Notes: a model not told the origin generated them from the letters alone. 64,000 nucleotides of DNA from an uncultured Bacilli bacterium (GCA_905236715.1 CAJOMQ010000008.1:21313-85312), one strand, 5' to 3'; shown: positions 10,146 to 20,029, numbered from the stretch's first letter. Numbers and translations are program-made.

Positions 10146-10979
10146 CTAGCACTTTTTCAATTTGTTTTTGCGGATTTTTAAATATCTTAAGAATGTGATG
10201 ATGCCTTTAACGAGGAAAACAATTATTAAAATAATCACACTCACGAGCACAATTGTGGCGCCGGGTTTCCATTCCGCATAATAAGAAATAATTAAACCAC
10301 TGACCATTGCTAAGACGCCCACAATAACGGAGATAATCAAAGTCCATTTGTATCCTTTTTTAAATTGCATCGCTACCGCTGTTGGTAAAACAATCATTGA
10401 CGAAACCACTAATGAACCAACGATTTTGGCGCCCACCGCAATGACAATCGATAAGATTAAAGAATGAATAAAATTGATCCAATTAACTTTAATACCATGC
10501 GCTTTAGCTTCATTTTCATTATAAAGTGTGGCCATAAATGGACCATAAAATAAGATAGATAAAACAAGAACCAAAACGGTTAAACCAATGATGAGATATA
10601 ATTCCCAATCACTAATTAATAAAATAGACCCAAATAAATAAGCATCAAAATTGCCTTGGCTGGTATAACTAGATAAGATACCCGCAATACCAATAGATGC
10701 AGATAAAACAACTACCACTCCTATTTCGGAAAATTTTTGAAATTTCTTCCGCAAAACTTCGATAATTAAAAAGGCAACAATACAACAAATAATGGAAATT
10801 AATAAAGGGTTTAATCCCGCCGCTAAACCAATTGCGACACCCGCTAAAGAGGTATGAGCTAAAGCGTCACCAGAAGAAGACAATCTTTTATATACAACGC
10901 CAGAACCAATTAAAGGTAATAGAATGCCTAATAAGATAGCCACCACCAGGGCAATACGCATAAATTCATAATGTAGCAT
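10146..10979 (-). CDS. znuB: Zinc/manganese ABC transporter permease
   Basis: ABC-3 family permease; GSGVVYKRLSSSGDALAHTSLAGVAIG, VVSSMIVLPTAVAMQ. Confidence 0.85.
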   Translation of the reverse strand: MLHYEFMRIALVVAILLGILLPLIGSGVVYKRLSSSGDALAHTSLAGVAIGLAAGLNPLLISIICCIVAFLIIEVLRKKFQKFSEIGVVVVLSASIGIAGILSSYTSQGNFDAYLFGSILLISDWELYLIIGLTVLVLVLSILFYGPFMATLYNENEAKAHGIKVNWINFIHSLILSIVIAVGAKIVGSLVVSSMIVLPTAVAMQFKKGYKWTLIISVIVGVLAMVSGLIISYYAEWKPGATIVLVSVIILIIVFLVKGIITFLRYLKIRKNKLKKC

Positions 10980-11628
10980 GGTGATGCCCCCTTTCTAATT
11001 CTTTCTCATAAGGGAGAATCTTCCCATCTTCAATAAAGAAAATCTTATCGGCTTTTGCTAAATCATCAGGGTGATGAGAAACAAAAAGAATATTGATTTT
11101 CTTTTCATGTAATTCATTAATTATTGCAATTAAATTATCATGGCTATTTTCATCCATCCCGGCATCTGGTTCATCTAAGATTAATAATGTTGGATCATTA
11201 ATAAGGGCTTTTGCTAATTTCACTCTTTGAAATTGACCACCCGATAATTCAGACACTAATTTATTTCTTATTTCATAAAGATTTAATTCTTTCAAAAGAT
11301 TATTAACTTTTTCTTTTTGCTTTTTATTTAAAAAGAGAGATGGCTTATTTTTCACTAATCCTAATTGCACAACTTCCTTTACTGTCGCCGGGAAATTGTT
11401 ATCACTCATGGAAGTTGTTTGAGAGATATATGATATTCTCTTATCAGTGACAATGACTTCTCCGGTTTGAGGTTTCAATAAACCGAGAATAAGGCGCAAA
11501 AAAGTAGTTTTGCCACCACCATTAGGTCCTAAAATACCAATAAATTCTCCATCCTCTAATTGAAAAGAAACATCTTCTAATATCTCCGTATCAGGGAATG
11601 AGAAGGAAACATCTTTTAATGTAATCAT
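10966..11628 (-). CDS. znuC: Zinc ABC transporter ATP-binding protein
   Basis: GPNGGGKTTFLRLILGL Walker A, LSGGQFQRVKLAKAL signature, LLILDEPDAGMD; overlaps neighbours by ATGA. Confidence 0.85.
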   Translation of the reverse strand: MITLKDVSFSFPDTEILEDVSFQLEDGEFIGILGPNGGGKTTFLRLILGLLKPQTGEVIVTDKRISYISQTTSMSDNNFPATVKEVVQLGLVKNKPSLFLNKKQKEKVNNLLKELNLYEIRNKLVSELSGGQFQRVKLAKALINDPTLLILDEPDAGMDENSHDNLIAIINELHEKKINILFVSHHPDDLAKADKIFFIEDGKILPYEKELERGHHHATL

Positions 11629-12473
11629 CTATCTGCCTCCTGAATCTTTTTAAAATTATCTAACATGACACTTATATAATTTTCATCATCCTTTACTTCT
11701 TCTAGTGGCGATAATATTTCGATTTTCACACCACATTCTTTAGAAATGAGTTGGCTGGCGCTAGAAGAAATTAGTTCTTCGGTAAATATGGTTGTAATGT
11801 TATATTCTTCTACCGCTTCAATAATATCTTCTAATGCTTGTGCAGTTGGTTCTTGATTTGGTTCAATACCATTAATCGCAATTTGATTTAATCCATATCT
11901 ATCGCACATATAACCGTATGCTGCGTGCGCAACCACAATATTCTTCTGATTTAATGAATTTGCGATATCCATAAGTGTATTATCTAATTCCATAAATTCC
12001 GTTGTCGAAATAGCGAGATTAGATAAATATGTTTCTTTATTATCACTATCTAATTCACACATAAAATCTGCGATATTGTTCATTTCTTTAATCGCATTTA
12101 GAGGGTTTAACCATATATGTGGATCATCTTGTCCACTTGTGGTTCTTACATCAATATTTTCACTTGCTACACATGTTTTATCTTTGATGTTTTTCGAAAC
12201 ACTATCAGTCCAACTTTCCAGATGTATGCCATTAACCACTAAAGCTTTGCAATCTTCTAAAGCTGCCACTTTCTTTGGCGTTAATTCAAAGTCATGTGGC
12301 TCGGTTCCAGGACGAGTTAAATTTTCCACTTCATAAATATCGCCAACAACACGAGAAGTAAATTCATAAAGAGGATAGAAAGAAGTAAAGACAGTTTGAT
12401 TATAATCTTTGCTTTGACATCCTGTTAGACAAATAAAGGCCAAGAAAGGTAATGTTTTAAAGATATTTTTCAT
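11625..12473 (-). CDS. znuA: Zinc ABC transporter substrate-binding lipoprotein
   Basis: Likely start ATG at 12473: MKNIFKTLPFLAFICLTGCQ; TEPHDFELTPKKVAALEDCKALVVNGIHLESW, VAHAAYGYMCDRYGL. The track ORF extends too far upstream. Confidence 0.85.
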   Translation of the reverse strand: MKNIFKTLPFLAFICLTGCQSKDYNQTVFTSFYPLYEFTSRVVGDIYEVENLTRPGTEPHDFELTPKKVAALEDCKALVVNGIHLESWTDSVSKNIKDKTCVASENIDVRTTSGQDDPHIWLNPLNAIKEMNNIADFMCELDSDNKETYLSNLAISTTEFMELDNTLMDIANSLNQKNIVVAHAAYGYMCDRYGLNQIAINGIEPNQEPTAQALEDIIEAVEEYNITTIFTEELISSSASQLISKECGVKIEILSPLEEVKDDENYISVMLDNFKKIQEADR

Positions 12474-12489
12474 GCTCTTTTTTTGCAAC

Positions 12490-12504
12490 TGCAAATCATT
12501 TGCA
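12490..12504. promoter_or_regulatory. Fur-family (likely Zur) operator
   Basis: TGCAAAT-C-ATTTGCA perfect 7-1-7 palindrome in the divergent znuA/zur promoter region. Confidence 0.75.
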
Positions 12505-12546
12505 TTTAATAATATAATTAAAATATCTTTTAAGCAAGGAAAAAAG

Positions 12547-12975
12547 ATGTATGATATTTGCATGGCACAAGATATGTTAGAAAAATTTGGTTTAAAGAAG
12601 ACAAAACCGAGAATCGCCATTCTTAATGTCTTACAAAAAGCACAACTTCCCCTAACCGCGGATGAGGTGTTTTTTGCTTTAAAAAATAAAGACATCAATC
12701 TTTCCACTGTCTACCGCACATTAAATTCTTTTGTGGATGCAGGCTTAGCCAAAAAAGAAATAAATAAAAATAAAGAAAATATTTTCCTTCTCGTAGGCGA
12801 AGAACATGATGATCACCACGTTTTAGTTTGTGTCAAATGTCGTAAAGTTGTTCCATTAAAAGGCTGCCCTTATCATGAAGCAAACGAAGCTATTGAAAAC
12901 GAGACAGGATTCGCTATAGAAGATCATAACACCGAAATATATGGTGTTTGTCCCGATTGCCAAAATCAAAAATAA
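12547..12975 (+). CDS. zur: Fur-family regulator, likely Zur
   Basis: NLSTVYRTLNSFVDAGL, HDDHHVLVCVKCRKVVPL, VCPDCQ zinc site; divergent to znuABC. ATG at 12547 preferred over the 12472 start. Confidence 0.8.
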   Translation: MYDICMAQDMLEKFGLKKTKPRIAILNVLQKAQLPLTADEVFFALKNKDINLSTVYRTLNSFVDAGLAKKEINKNKENIFLLVGEEHDDHHVLVCVKCRKVVPLKGCPYHEANEAIENETGFAIEDHNTEIYGVCPDCQNQK

Positions 12976-13016
12976 CCGCAAAAATGCGGTTTTTTCTTTA
13001 CAATGCTTTATAAAAA

Positions 13017-13520
13017 TTATTTTTTGTTTTTGTTTAGATATCTTGTGAATCTAATTTCTAATCCGTTATCAATAATGGGAACACCCTCATCAACACATTC
13101 AAAATCGGGATTGATATCTAAGTTGGGGAAAAAGACTTCCGCACCACCATCAGCGTTCACTTTTGTTAAATATACTTCATCAACATAAGGCAGCGTTTGT
13201 GCGTATATGCTCGCACCCCCAATGATAAAGACTGTTTCTTTCTTTCCATATTCTTTTATAAAATTGATGAATTCTTGAAAATCGTGAACGTTTACCACAC
13301 CTTCGTAATTGTGGTCTAAATCTTTTGATAAAACGATATTGGTTCTATTTTTTAATGGCTTGCTACCTGGGAATGATAATAAAGTATTTTCCCCCATCGC
13401 TACGACATGACCTTTGGTGGTTTCACGAAAATATTTCATATCTAAAGGAAGATTGAATAACAATCCATTCTTTTTACCAATACCAAAATTAATATCGCAG
13501 TTGAGAATTGAAATAATCAT
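13017..13520 (-). CDS. folA: Dihydrofolate reductase
   Basis: IGKKNGLLFNLPLDMKYFRETTKGHVVAMGENTLLSFPGSKPLKNRTNIVLS, VFIIGGASIYAQTLPYVDEVYLT. Confidence 0.9.
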   Translation of the reverse strand: MIISILNCDINFGIGKKNGLLFNLPLDMKYFRETTKGHVVAMGENTLLSFPGSKPLKNRTNIVLSKDLDHNYEGVVNVHDFQEFINFIKEYGKKETVFIIGGASIYAQTLPYVDEVYLTKVNADGGAEVFFPNLDINPDFECVDEGVPIIDNGLEIRFTRYLNKNKK

Positions 13521-13521
13521 A

Positions 13522-14352
13522 TTAAATAGCGACAGGAATCTTTTTATCTAATTTCTCATATTCATAATCTTCTAATTTGAATGAATCCACGGTGAAGTCA
13601 TAGAAATTAGTAATGGATTTATCCATGATTAATTTGGGAGCTTTATGTTGTGGTTTTTCAATGATTTCTTTCACCATATCAACATGTCTATCATAAATAT
13701 GAGCATCAGCGATAACGTGGACAAGTGTGCCCGCTTTCAAGCCAGAAACTTGCGCAAACATCATTAACAAAATCGCGTATTGGACAACGTTCCAGTTATT
13801 CGCGGTTAACATATCATTACTTCTTTGATTTAAAATGCCATTTAAGGTATCACCACTGACATTAAAAGTCATGGAGTAGGCACAAGGATATAAGCCCATT
13901 TCATGTAAATCATGGAAATTATATAAATTAGTCATGATACGACGAGATTGTGGATTATGTTTTAAATCATATAAAACACGATCAACTTGATCAAATTCAC
14001 CTTCAGGATAAATGGATTTTTGTGCTAATTGATAGCCATATGCTTTACCAATAGAGCCATTTTCATCTGCCCAGGAATCCCAAATATGCGAATTTAAATC
14101 ATGAATGTTATTGCTCTTCTTTTGCCAAATCCAAAGGAGTTCATCAATACAAGATTTAAAAGCAGTTCTCCTAATTGTTAAAATGGGGAATTCTTCTTGT
14201 AAATTGTAGCGGTTGACAATACAGAATTTTTTAATGGTATGCGCGGGAGTACCATCTTCCCAATGGGGTCTGACGGCTAATCCTTCATCAGAAAAACCAT
14301 TCTCCAAAATATCTTTCATATTAGCTACGAAAATTTCATCTGCTTTTGACAT
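13522..14352 (-). CDS. thyA: Thymidylate synthase
   Basis: FPILTIRRTAFKSCIDELLWIW, LYPCAYSMTFNVSGDTLNGILNQRSNDMLTANNWNVVQYAILL. Confidence 0.92.
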   Translation of the reverse strand: MSKADEIFVANMKDILENGFSDEGLAVRPHWEDGTPAHTIKKFCIVNRYNLQEEFPILTIRRTAFKSCIDELLWIWQKKSNNIHDLNSHIWDSWADENGSIGKAYGYQLAQKSIYPEGEFDQVDRVLYDLKHNPQSRRIMTNLYNFHDLHEMGLYPCAYSMTFNVSGDTLNGILNQRSNDMLTANNWNVVQYAILLMMFAQVSGLKAGTLVHVIADAHIYDRHVDMVKEIIEKPQHKAPKLIMDKSITNFYDFTVDSFKLEDYEYEKLDKKIPVAI

Positions 14353-14442
14353 ATTAATTATCTCCTTTGACGTTAATAATATTTTACCAATAAGTTGATT
14401 TATATCAACTAATAAGGTGAAGGAAATAATAATTTTTCTATC

Positions 14443-15042
14443 TTAGTCATCAAGATTATCTTTTTCGTTTCTTTTTATTAAGAAAATGGATTTATTTCTT
14501 TCATCATATCGATGAGAGATGATATGGATTAATAACATCTCCACGGCGGAATAAGCAGCAACACTGCCAGCGATATAAACATATAATTCCACGATTAATT
14601 GATTTTCTAATAACACTGTCATCGATAAAATGATGACAAACACAAAGATAGCAAAACTCATGGCTTTATTGGCGTATGTATGAACAGAAGAAAATTTCTT
14701 AAATTTAATACCACAGGTGATATACGCCATTAGGTGAATAGCGGCCACAGATATAATTAATATCCAGTTACCTGTTGTTAACCAAGTAAGAGCGTCAGGG
14801 AATATCTTCGTGGCCACGATGACATAAAAGAAAATATCAGAAAGGCTATCTAACACAGATCCTAATTCTGATTGCGTATGTAACAAACGCGCTAAAAATC
14901 CATCTAATATATCGGTTAATCCGCAGAATCCATAAAGGATTAAAAATGGAATACTATCAATAGGAAAAATCAGTAAGAAAATAGCGCCCACAATACGTAG
15001 GCAAGTCACCATATTAGCGATATTTCTTTTAAACCAATTCAT
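14443..15042 (-). CDS. CDP-alcohol phosphatidyltransferase
   Basis: GLTDILDGFLARLLHTQSELGSVLDSLSDIFFY: CDP-OH-P signature (DG-x2-AR-x8-G-x3-D-x3-D). Confidence 0.85.
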   Translation of the reverse strand: MNWFKRNIANMVTCLRIVGAIFLLIFPIDSIPFLILYGFCGLTDILDGFLARLLHTQSELGSVLDSLSDIFFYVIVATKIFPDALTWLTTGNWILIISVAAIHLMAYITCGIKFKKFSSVHTYANKAMSFAIFVFVIILSMTVLLENQLIVELYVYIAGSVAAYSAVEMLLIHIISHRYDERNKSIFLIKRNEKDNLDD

Positions 15043-15166
15043 TGCCTTGAAATATTAACACAAAATAAAAATTTTGTTAGGAAAATATCTTTCTTGTGGC
15101 ACAAATAGAGGGGACCTTGTAACAATCAAAATAGACTTTGATGGCAAAAAGGATGATAATAACTCC

Positions 15167-15826
15167 ATGCTCAAATATCTATTTTGTGATTTTGATGGTG
15201 TCATATTATATTCCGAGCCACTCTATCAAAAATTTTGGATTGAGGCCTGCCAGGAAAATGGTTTTTCTTTATCAATTGAACAAGAGCTTCCTCTTCGTAG
15301 TCGTGATCATCAATTAACAGAAAAATATTTTCATGAATTATTTGGTGAAAAGGCTATATATGAAGAAATTGTGACAAGCCGGAAAAGATTGATGAATGAA
15401 TATTTAAACACTCATCAAATTCCTCTTAAAGATGGTGTTTTACCTTTCTTGAAATATGTCAAAGAAGAGACCAATATCAAAATCGCCATTGTCACTTCTT
15501 CAAGTGAGGAATATGTCCAACTTCATGGTGGTTATAATCAAATCTTGCCATATATCGATGAAATAATATCGGCCAGAAATGTCAAAAGAGGTAAACCTTT
15601 CCCGTATGTTTATCAAGAAGCCATCAAAAAGGCCCAAATAAGAGAAGATGAAGTATTAGTCTTAGAAGATTCTAGTAATGGAGTTATCGCGGCGTATGAG
15701 GCCGGTTTAAGGGTTATTTTCGTGGAAGATTTATCACCCGTAGATGAACAAATTAAAAAGATGAGTGTGGAACAAATTAAAAACACCATGGAAATGATAC
15801 CCATCATCGAAAAATATAATAAATAA
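15167..15826 (+). CDS. HAD-superfamily hydrolase (beta-phosphoglucomutase-like)
   Basis: Likely start MLKYLFCDFDGVILYSEPLY; VTSSSEEYV; GKPFPYVYQEAIKKA; VLEDSSNGVIAAYEAGLRVIFV. Confidence 0.85.
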   Translation: MLKYLFCDFDGVILYSEPLYQKFWIEACQENGFSLSIEQELPLRSRDHQLTEKYFHELFGEKAIYEEIVTSRKRLMNEYLNTHQIPLKDGVLPFLKYVKEETNIKIAIVTSSSEEYVQLHGGYNQILPYIDEIISARNVKRGKPFPYVYQEAIKKAQIREDEVLVLEDSSNGVIAAYEAGLRVIFVEDLSPVDEQIKKMSVEQIKNTMEMIPIIEKYNK

Positions 15827-15827
15827 C

Positions 15828-16232
15828 TTATTGAATAATACTTTTAGCGAATTCTTGTGCCTTTATAAGGTCTTCCTCATTTGGTCTTCCTTTATTCATT
15901 TTTAAGAATTGGCCGGGAATTGATAGATGTTTTTCATTAATTTTAATATTCTTATCTTTTAAACACTTAGCGATTTTCTTATGGGTAGATGTATCACTCG
16001 CGGATGTGGAAAAGACCACGATTTCCTTAACATCTTCCGCTTTTAATCCTTCGACAAATTTTTTAATGTTTTTATCGACCGTAAAAGCATACATTGAAGC
16101 ACCAAGAAATAAGATATCTGCTTTAACTGGATGGGTGATATCTAATGCTTTGATATCTAAAGCTTCTCCAATCGCATCAGCGACTTTTTTGGTGTTACCA
16201 CCTCTTGAATAATAACGTATAGCAATATTCAT
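15828..16232 (-). CDS. Flavodoxin family protein
   Basis: IAIRYYSRGGNTKKVADAIGEAL FMN phosphate-binding loop. Confidence 0.75.
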   Translation of the reverse strand: MNIAIRYYSRGGNTKKVADAIGEALDIKALDITHPVKADILFLGASMYAFTVDKNIKKFVEGLKAEDVKEIVVFSTSASDTSTHKKIAKCLKDKNIKINEKHLSIPGQFLKMNKGRPNEEDLIKAQEFAKSIIQ

Positions 16233-16244
16233 ACCTTCTCCTTG

Positions 16245-16850
16245 TTACGCAAATATTTCTTTATTTTCTATTATTTTTATCTCTTCAATAGGTTTGTCAT
16301 CTCTTGTAATAGAAATGACATAATCTTCATAATCCATGGTTCTACTATAAAAATCTTTATCTTCATAAATTCTTTTATCATTAAGAGGTAAACCATTCAC
16401 TTCATTTAATTTCTTATTTATACCAGTGCCGATACATTTCAATAGCGATTCTTTATTGGTCCAAATAGCGAAGAAATCTTTGTCATTTTTGATATATGAT
16501 TTTTCTTCTTCATTACAGACAAATGACGAGAAATCTTTTTTTATATCTCTTATCTTTTCAATATCTACACCAACACTTTCTTTGCCGTCATTAACAATTA
16601 GGATGACATAATTACCACTATGAGAGATATTAAAAGAAGATTGTAAGGAAAGGGGTTTGCCAAATTCATTTACAAAATAAGAAGATATATATCTATTTTT
16701 TAAATATGCAGAAACTAATTTTTGTTGATATGTTAAAGGGTGATGATATTGTTTTAAATTTTCTTTATCAATAGAGGTGATATAAGAAGATGATTCTATT
16801 TTATTAATAGAAAATTCATCAATATGGACAAGAAATAAATTAATAGCCAT
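16245..16850 (-). CDS. 4'-phosphopantetheinyl transferase, Sfp type
   Basis: FNISHSGNYVILIV, VGVDIEKIRDIKKDF, FFAIWTNKESLLKCIGTG. Confidence 0.85.
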   Translation of the reverse strand: MAINLFLVHIDEFSINKIESSSYITSIDKENLKQYHHPLTYQQKLVSAYLKNRYISSYFVNEFGKPLSLQSSFNISHSGNYVILIVNDGKESVGVDIEKIRDIKKDFSSFVCNEEEKSYIKNDKDFFAIWTNKESLLKCIGTGINKKLNEVNGLPLNDKRIYEDKDFYSRTMDYEDYVISITRDDKPIEEIKIIENKEIFA

Positions 16851-17060
16851 ATAGTGATTTTATCATTAAAGAGGCAAACATTAAATATAGATGATAATGA
16901 CAACAGAAGACTTAAGGTACATTCTTTTGGCCAGTTTGTAGAATACGGGAACTCATCTAACAAAGAAAGGAATATAATCTCGTTTTTACTATTAAAAAAG
17001 AAATAGCGATGGATCCAGAATCGTTGGATAATGTATTTTAAACAAGAGCAGCAATAACAA

Positions 17061-17720
17061 TTATTCCTCTTCTAAGCGGATATCACTTTTATATATTAGT
17101 CTTTCCGAACCAGTTGTTTTATTTACTTCAACTTTCTTTAATAATGTCATAAATGATTGGCCAGCAGCATAATCTAATTCGTTTTCAATGAACGTGGATA
17201 CAATAACATATTCATGTGGATTTTTTGGATTACTTCTATTCCTAAGAAAGTAATAATAAATATTATTTCCAAATTCACTCTTAATTTGATATTCATATTT
17301 TATTTGTGTATAAAAAGGTTTGATGTTTTGAATAAATCTATAATGTTTATTATCTTTAGCATTATCAAAGTTGTCCCTCAAATCGATAATTGAATAAAGC
17401 CTATCAGTGATATCATTAAAATAAGCTGATGCAGCAAGAGCTTTTCTAAATTCGTTACTATTCTTTTTAAATTCCTTGTACAAAACGTTTGGATTAGCTT
17501 CAGTAACCAATGTAATATCAATCAACTTATCTAAGCCGGCCAAATGAACAAAATTAATTTCTAAAAAAATAAGTTCAATGTCTACTATTTAGTCGTTTTT
17601 CGCTAATTTTATTCGATAAGTCAAATTCATTAATTCAAGAAAGGACCTAAATGATTTATTCAAAAGATTTAGATTTTCTAGAATTTCTTCTTCTGACAAA
17701 GTCATCGTATCATCACACAT
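17061..17720 (-). pseudogene. PBECR4-like (phage Barnase-EndoU-ColicinE5/D-RelE superfamily) protein, interrupted by in-frame TAA at 17589-17591
   Basis: ORF 17720-17589 (MCDDTMTLSEEEIL...LAKND*) continues in the same frame as IVDIELIFLEINFVHLAGLDKLIDI...; FVHLAGLDKL resembles the PBECR F-HL-GL-K core. RBS AAAGGAG upstream of 17720. Confidence 0.5.
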
Positions 17721-17801
17721 AATTATTGCTCCTTTCTCAATTTAAGAAAAAAAGCCACTTACGCGGCAATTTTTGTGAATATCTTCTAGTCTTGCGACCC
17801 C

Positions 17802-17881
17802 CTGAACGCGGTAATTATATTCAAGCCCGAATGGGAACTCCACTATTACAAGTCAGGTCCAATAATAGTTTCAACGTTCAG
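17802..17881. other. Nested inverted-repeat (three-way-junction-like) element
   Basis: CTGAACG(17802-17808)/CGTTCAG(17875-17881) enclosing ACTATTA(17842-17848)/TAATAGT(17863-17869) and CCCGAATGGG(17826-17835). Confidence 0.5.
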
Positions 17882-18087
17882 TCAAAGGATTTCTCTTTTG
17901 ACATTTATATATTACATAATACATTTCACCTTTTCAATAATTTGTTTCCTTTTTCTGTATTATTTGACAGATTTATTGCAACAACAATATTTATAGCGAC
18001 CATTATTCGCCCCTTTGAATGATTATCACGCTTCTTGGGCAACTTTTCATTCTCGCTTACTAAACAAAGAAAACTATATTTGATACA

Positions 18088-18789
18088 ATGAAAAAGATGA
18101 AAAAAGACATTGATGATAAAAAAGCCAAGAAAAGAAAAATAATTTCTATTATTGCTATTGTGGGATTAAGTATTGATTTAATCATTTTGATGGCTACACT
18201 CTCTTTTCGTATCAAACTAGAAATGCAAAATAGAAGAGAGGCTGAACAAACCCTTCAATATCAACAAAGCGCAGAAGAATTAAAAAATCAATTAGTGTCT
18301 ATCATCAATGATTCCTTGAAAGACATTGATAATGATGAACAATACCCCATCAACAACATTGCTTCGTTTATGATTGATCAGCAAAATAAGGCTTTATTGA
18401 CGGGATATAATGAACAATATGTCGTTAATATGTCGTTTGATTTCTCTATTGATGATGATGTTATTAAACAAATAATGACTAATAACATTATTTCTAAATC
18501 ATTAGATATATCAAATAGAGACACAATTTCTAATAATCCCTTGTTGAGTGATAATGATTTCCTCAAAAATCAATATAGCCAAATGCATTATGTTATTGGT
18601 AAAAATGATTCCTCGATAAGAAACTTATCTGCAACTTATTACGATTATCAAAATGATAGATATGAAACAATATCTAATTATGCCTATGAAATGGATGATT
18701 TCCACTACCAGGATATTACCAATATAAATAAAGCTTCATATACCTTAAAAGATAATCCAGTCATTTATTATTTATTAAGTAATATCTAA
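18088..18789 (+). CDS. Membrane-anchored protein, unknown function
   Basis: 233 aa, N-terminal TM after a Lys-rich cytoplasmic tail; followed by hairpin ggcccaatac..gtatcgggcc. Confidence 0.55.
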   Translation: MKKMKKDIDDKKAKKRKIISIIAIVGLSIDLIILMATLSFRIKLEMQNRREAEQTLQYQQSAEELKNQLVSIINDSLKDIDNDEQYPINNIASFMIDQQNKALLTGYNEQYVVNMSFDFSIDDDVIKQIMTNNIISKSLDISNRDTISNNPLLSDNDFLKNQYSQMHYVIGKNDSSIRNLSATYYDYQNDRYETISNYAYEMDDFHYQDITNINKASYTLKDNPVIYYLLSNI

Positions 18790-18841
18790 GGTAAAAGAAA
18801 AGGCCCAATACCAATGTATCGGGCCGATTTCATAATTAATA

Positions 18842-20017
18842 TTATTGACGAATAACGCCTGTTCTAATGGCGGCTTCTTTGACCGCTTCCGCCACAACCT
18901 TATGGGCTTTTTTATCAAAAGCGAAGGGAAGAATATAATCTTCTTTTAATTCCTCGGGTTTGACACAATTGGCAATACCGATGGAAGCCGCTTTCATCAT
19001 CTCCATATTAACTGTGGTTGCTTTAGCGTCAATCGCTCCTCTAAATAAGCCGGGGAAGACTAACACGTTATTGATTTGGTTAGGATATTGACTAGAACCT
19101 GTACCAACAATATATGCTCCTGCTTCTTTGGCTAATTCTGGAAGAATTTCTGGCACGGGATTAGCACAGGGGAAGAGAATAGGTTTTTCCGCCATAGAGC
19201 GGACCATATCTTGACTCACCACATTAGCCACAGAGACACCGACAAACACATCAGCGCCTTTCATGGCTTCCGCTAAGCCACCTTGTAAATGTTCACGATT
19301 GGTGATTTTGGCTAATTCTTGTTTGGCGCTATTTAAGCGAGGATCGCCTTCACATAAGATGCCTTTCGAATCGCAAACAATAACATTTTTCGCACCTAAG
19401 AACATCAAATATTTAGCAATCGCGACACCCGCAGCGCCTGCTCCGTTAACGACAATACGAATATCTTCAATATTCTTTTTCGCTAATTTTAAGGCATTGA
19501 TTAACGCGGCGCCAGTGACAATCGCGGTGCCATGTTGATCATCATGGAAAACCGGGATGTCTAATTCTTCTTTTAATCTCGTTTCAATTTCAAAGCAACG
19601 AGGGGCAGAAATATCTTCAAGATTAATGCCGCCAAAACTACCGGAAATTAATTTAATTGTGCGGATAATTTCTTCGGTATCTTTGGATTTAATGCAGATG
19701 GGGAAAGCATCAACATTACCAAATTCTTTGAATAAGGCACATTTGCCTTCCATCACTGGCATGCCAGCTTCTGGACCAATATCACCTAATCCTAATACCG
19801 CGGTGCCATCAGTGATGACAGGGACAGTATTCCAACGTCTAGTGAGTTCAAAAGATCTACTGACATCTTCATGGATAGCCATACAAGGTTCCGCGACACC
19901 AGGAGTATACGCGAGCATTAAATCTTCTTTACTACCGACAGGAACACGAACGGAAGTTTCAATTTTTCCTTTCCATTCGTAATGTTTTTTTAATGATTCT
20001 TCACGAATATTTGACAT
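18842..20017 (-). CDS. NAD(P)-dependent malic enzyme
   Basis: LAYTPGVAEPCMAIHED, TDGTAVLGLGDIGPEAGMPVMEGKCALFKEF, VFHDDQHGTAIV, NGAGAAGVAIAKYL. Confidence 0.92.
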   Translation of the reverse strand: MSNIREESLKKHYEWKGKIETSVRVPVGSKEDLMLAYTPGVAEPCMAIHEDVSRSFELTRRWNTVPVITDGTAVLGLGDIGPEAGMPVMEGKCALFKEFGNVDAFPICIKSKDTEEIIRTIKLISGSFGGINLEDISAPRCFEIETRLKEELDIPVFHDDQHGTAIVTGAALINALKLAKKNIEDIRIVVNGAGAAGVAIAKYLMFLGAKNVIVCDSKGILCEGDPRLNSAKQELAKITNREHLQGGLAEAMKGADVFVGVSVANVVSQDMVRSMAEKPILFPCANPVPEILPELAKEAGAYIVGTGSSQYPNQINNVLVFPGLFRGAIDAKATTVNMEMMKAASIGIANCVKPEELKEDYILPFAFDKKAHKVVAEAVKEAAIRTGVIRQ

Positions 20018-20029
20018 AAAATACCTTCT

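Noticed and set aside
12474-12707. N-terminal extension of the 11625-12707 ORF and the MLFFCNCK extension of the Zur ORF
   Set aside because: Each runs through the divergent promoter and the other gene; signal peptide and RBS support starts at 12473 and 12547.
17726-18022. 98-aa + strand ORF
   Set aside because: Covers the nested inverted-repeat element and AT-rich DNA, has no recognisable domain and atypical composition; not called a CDS.
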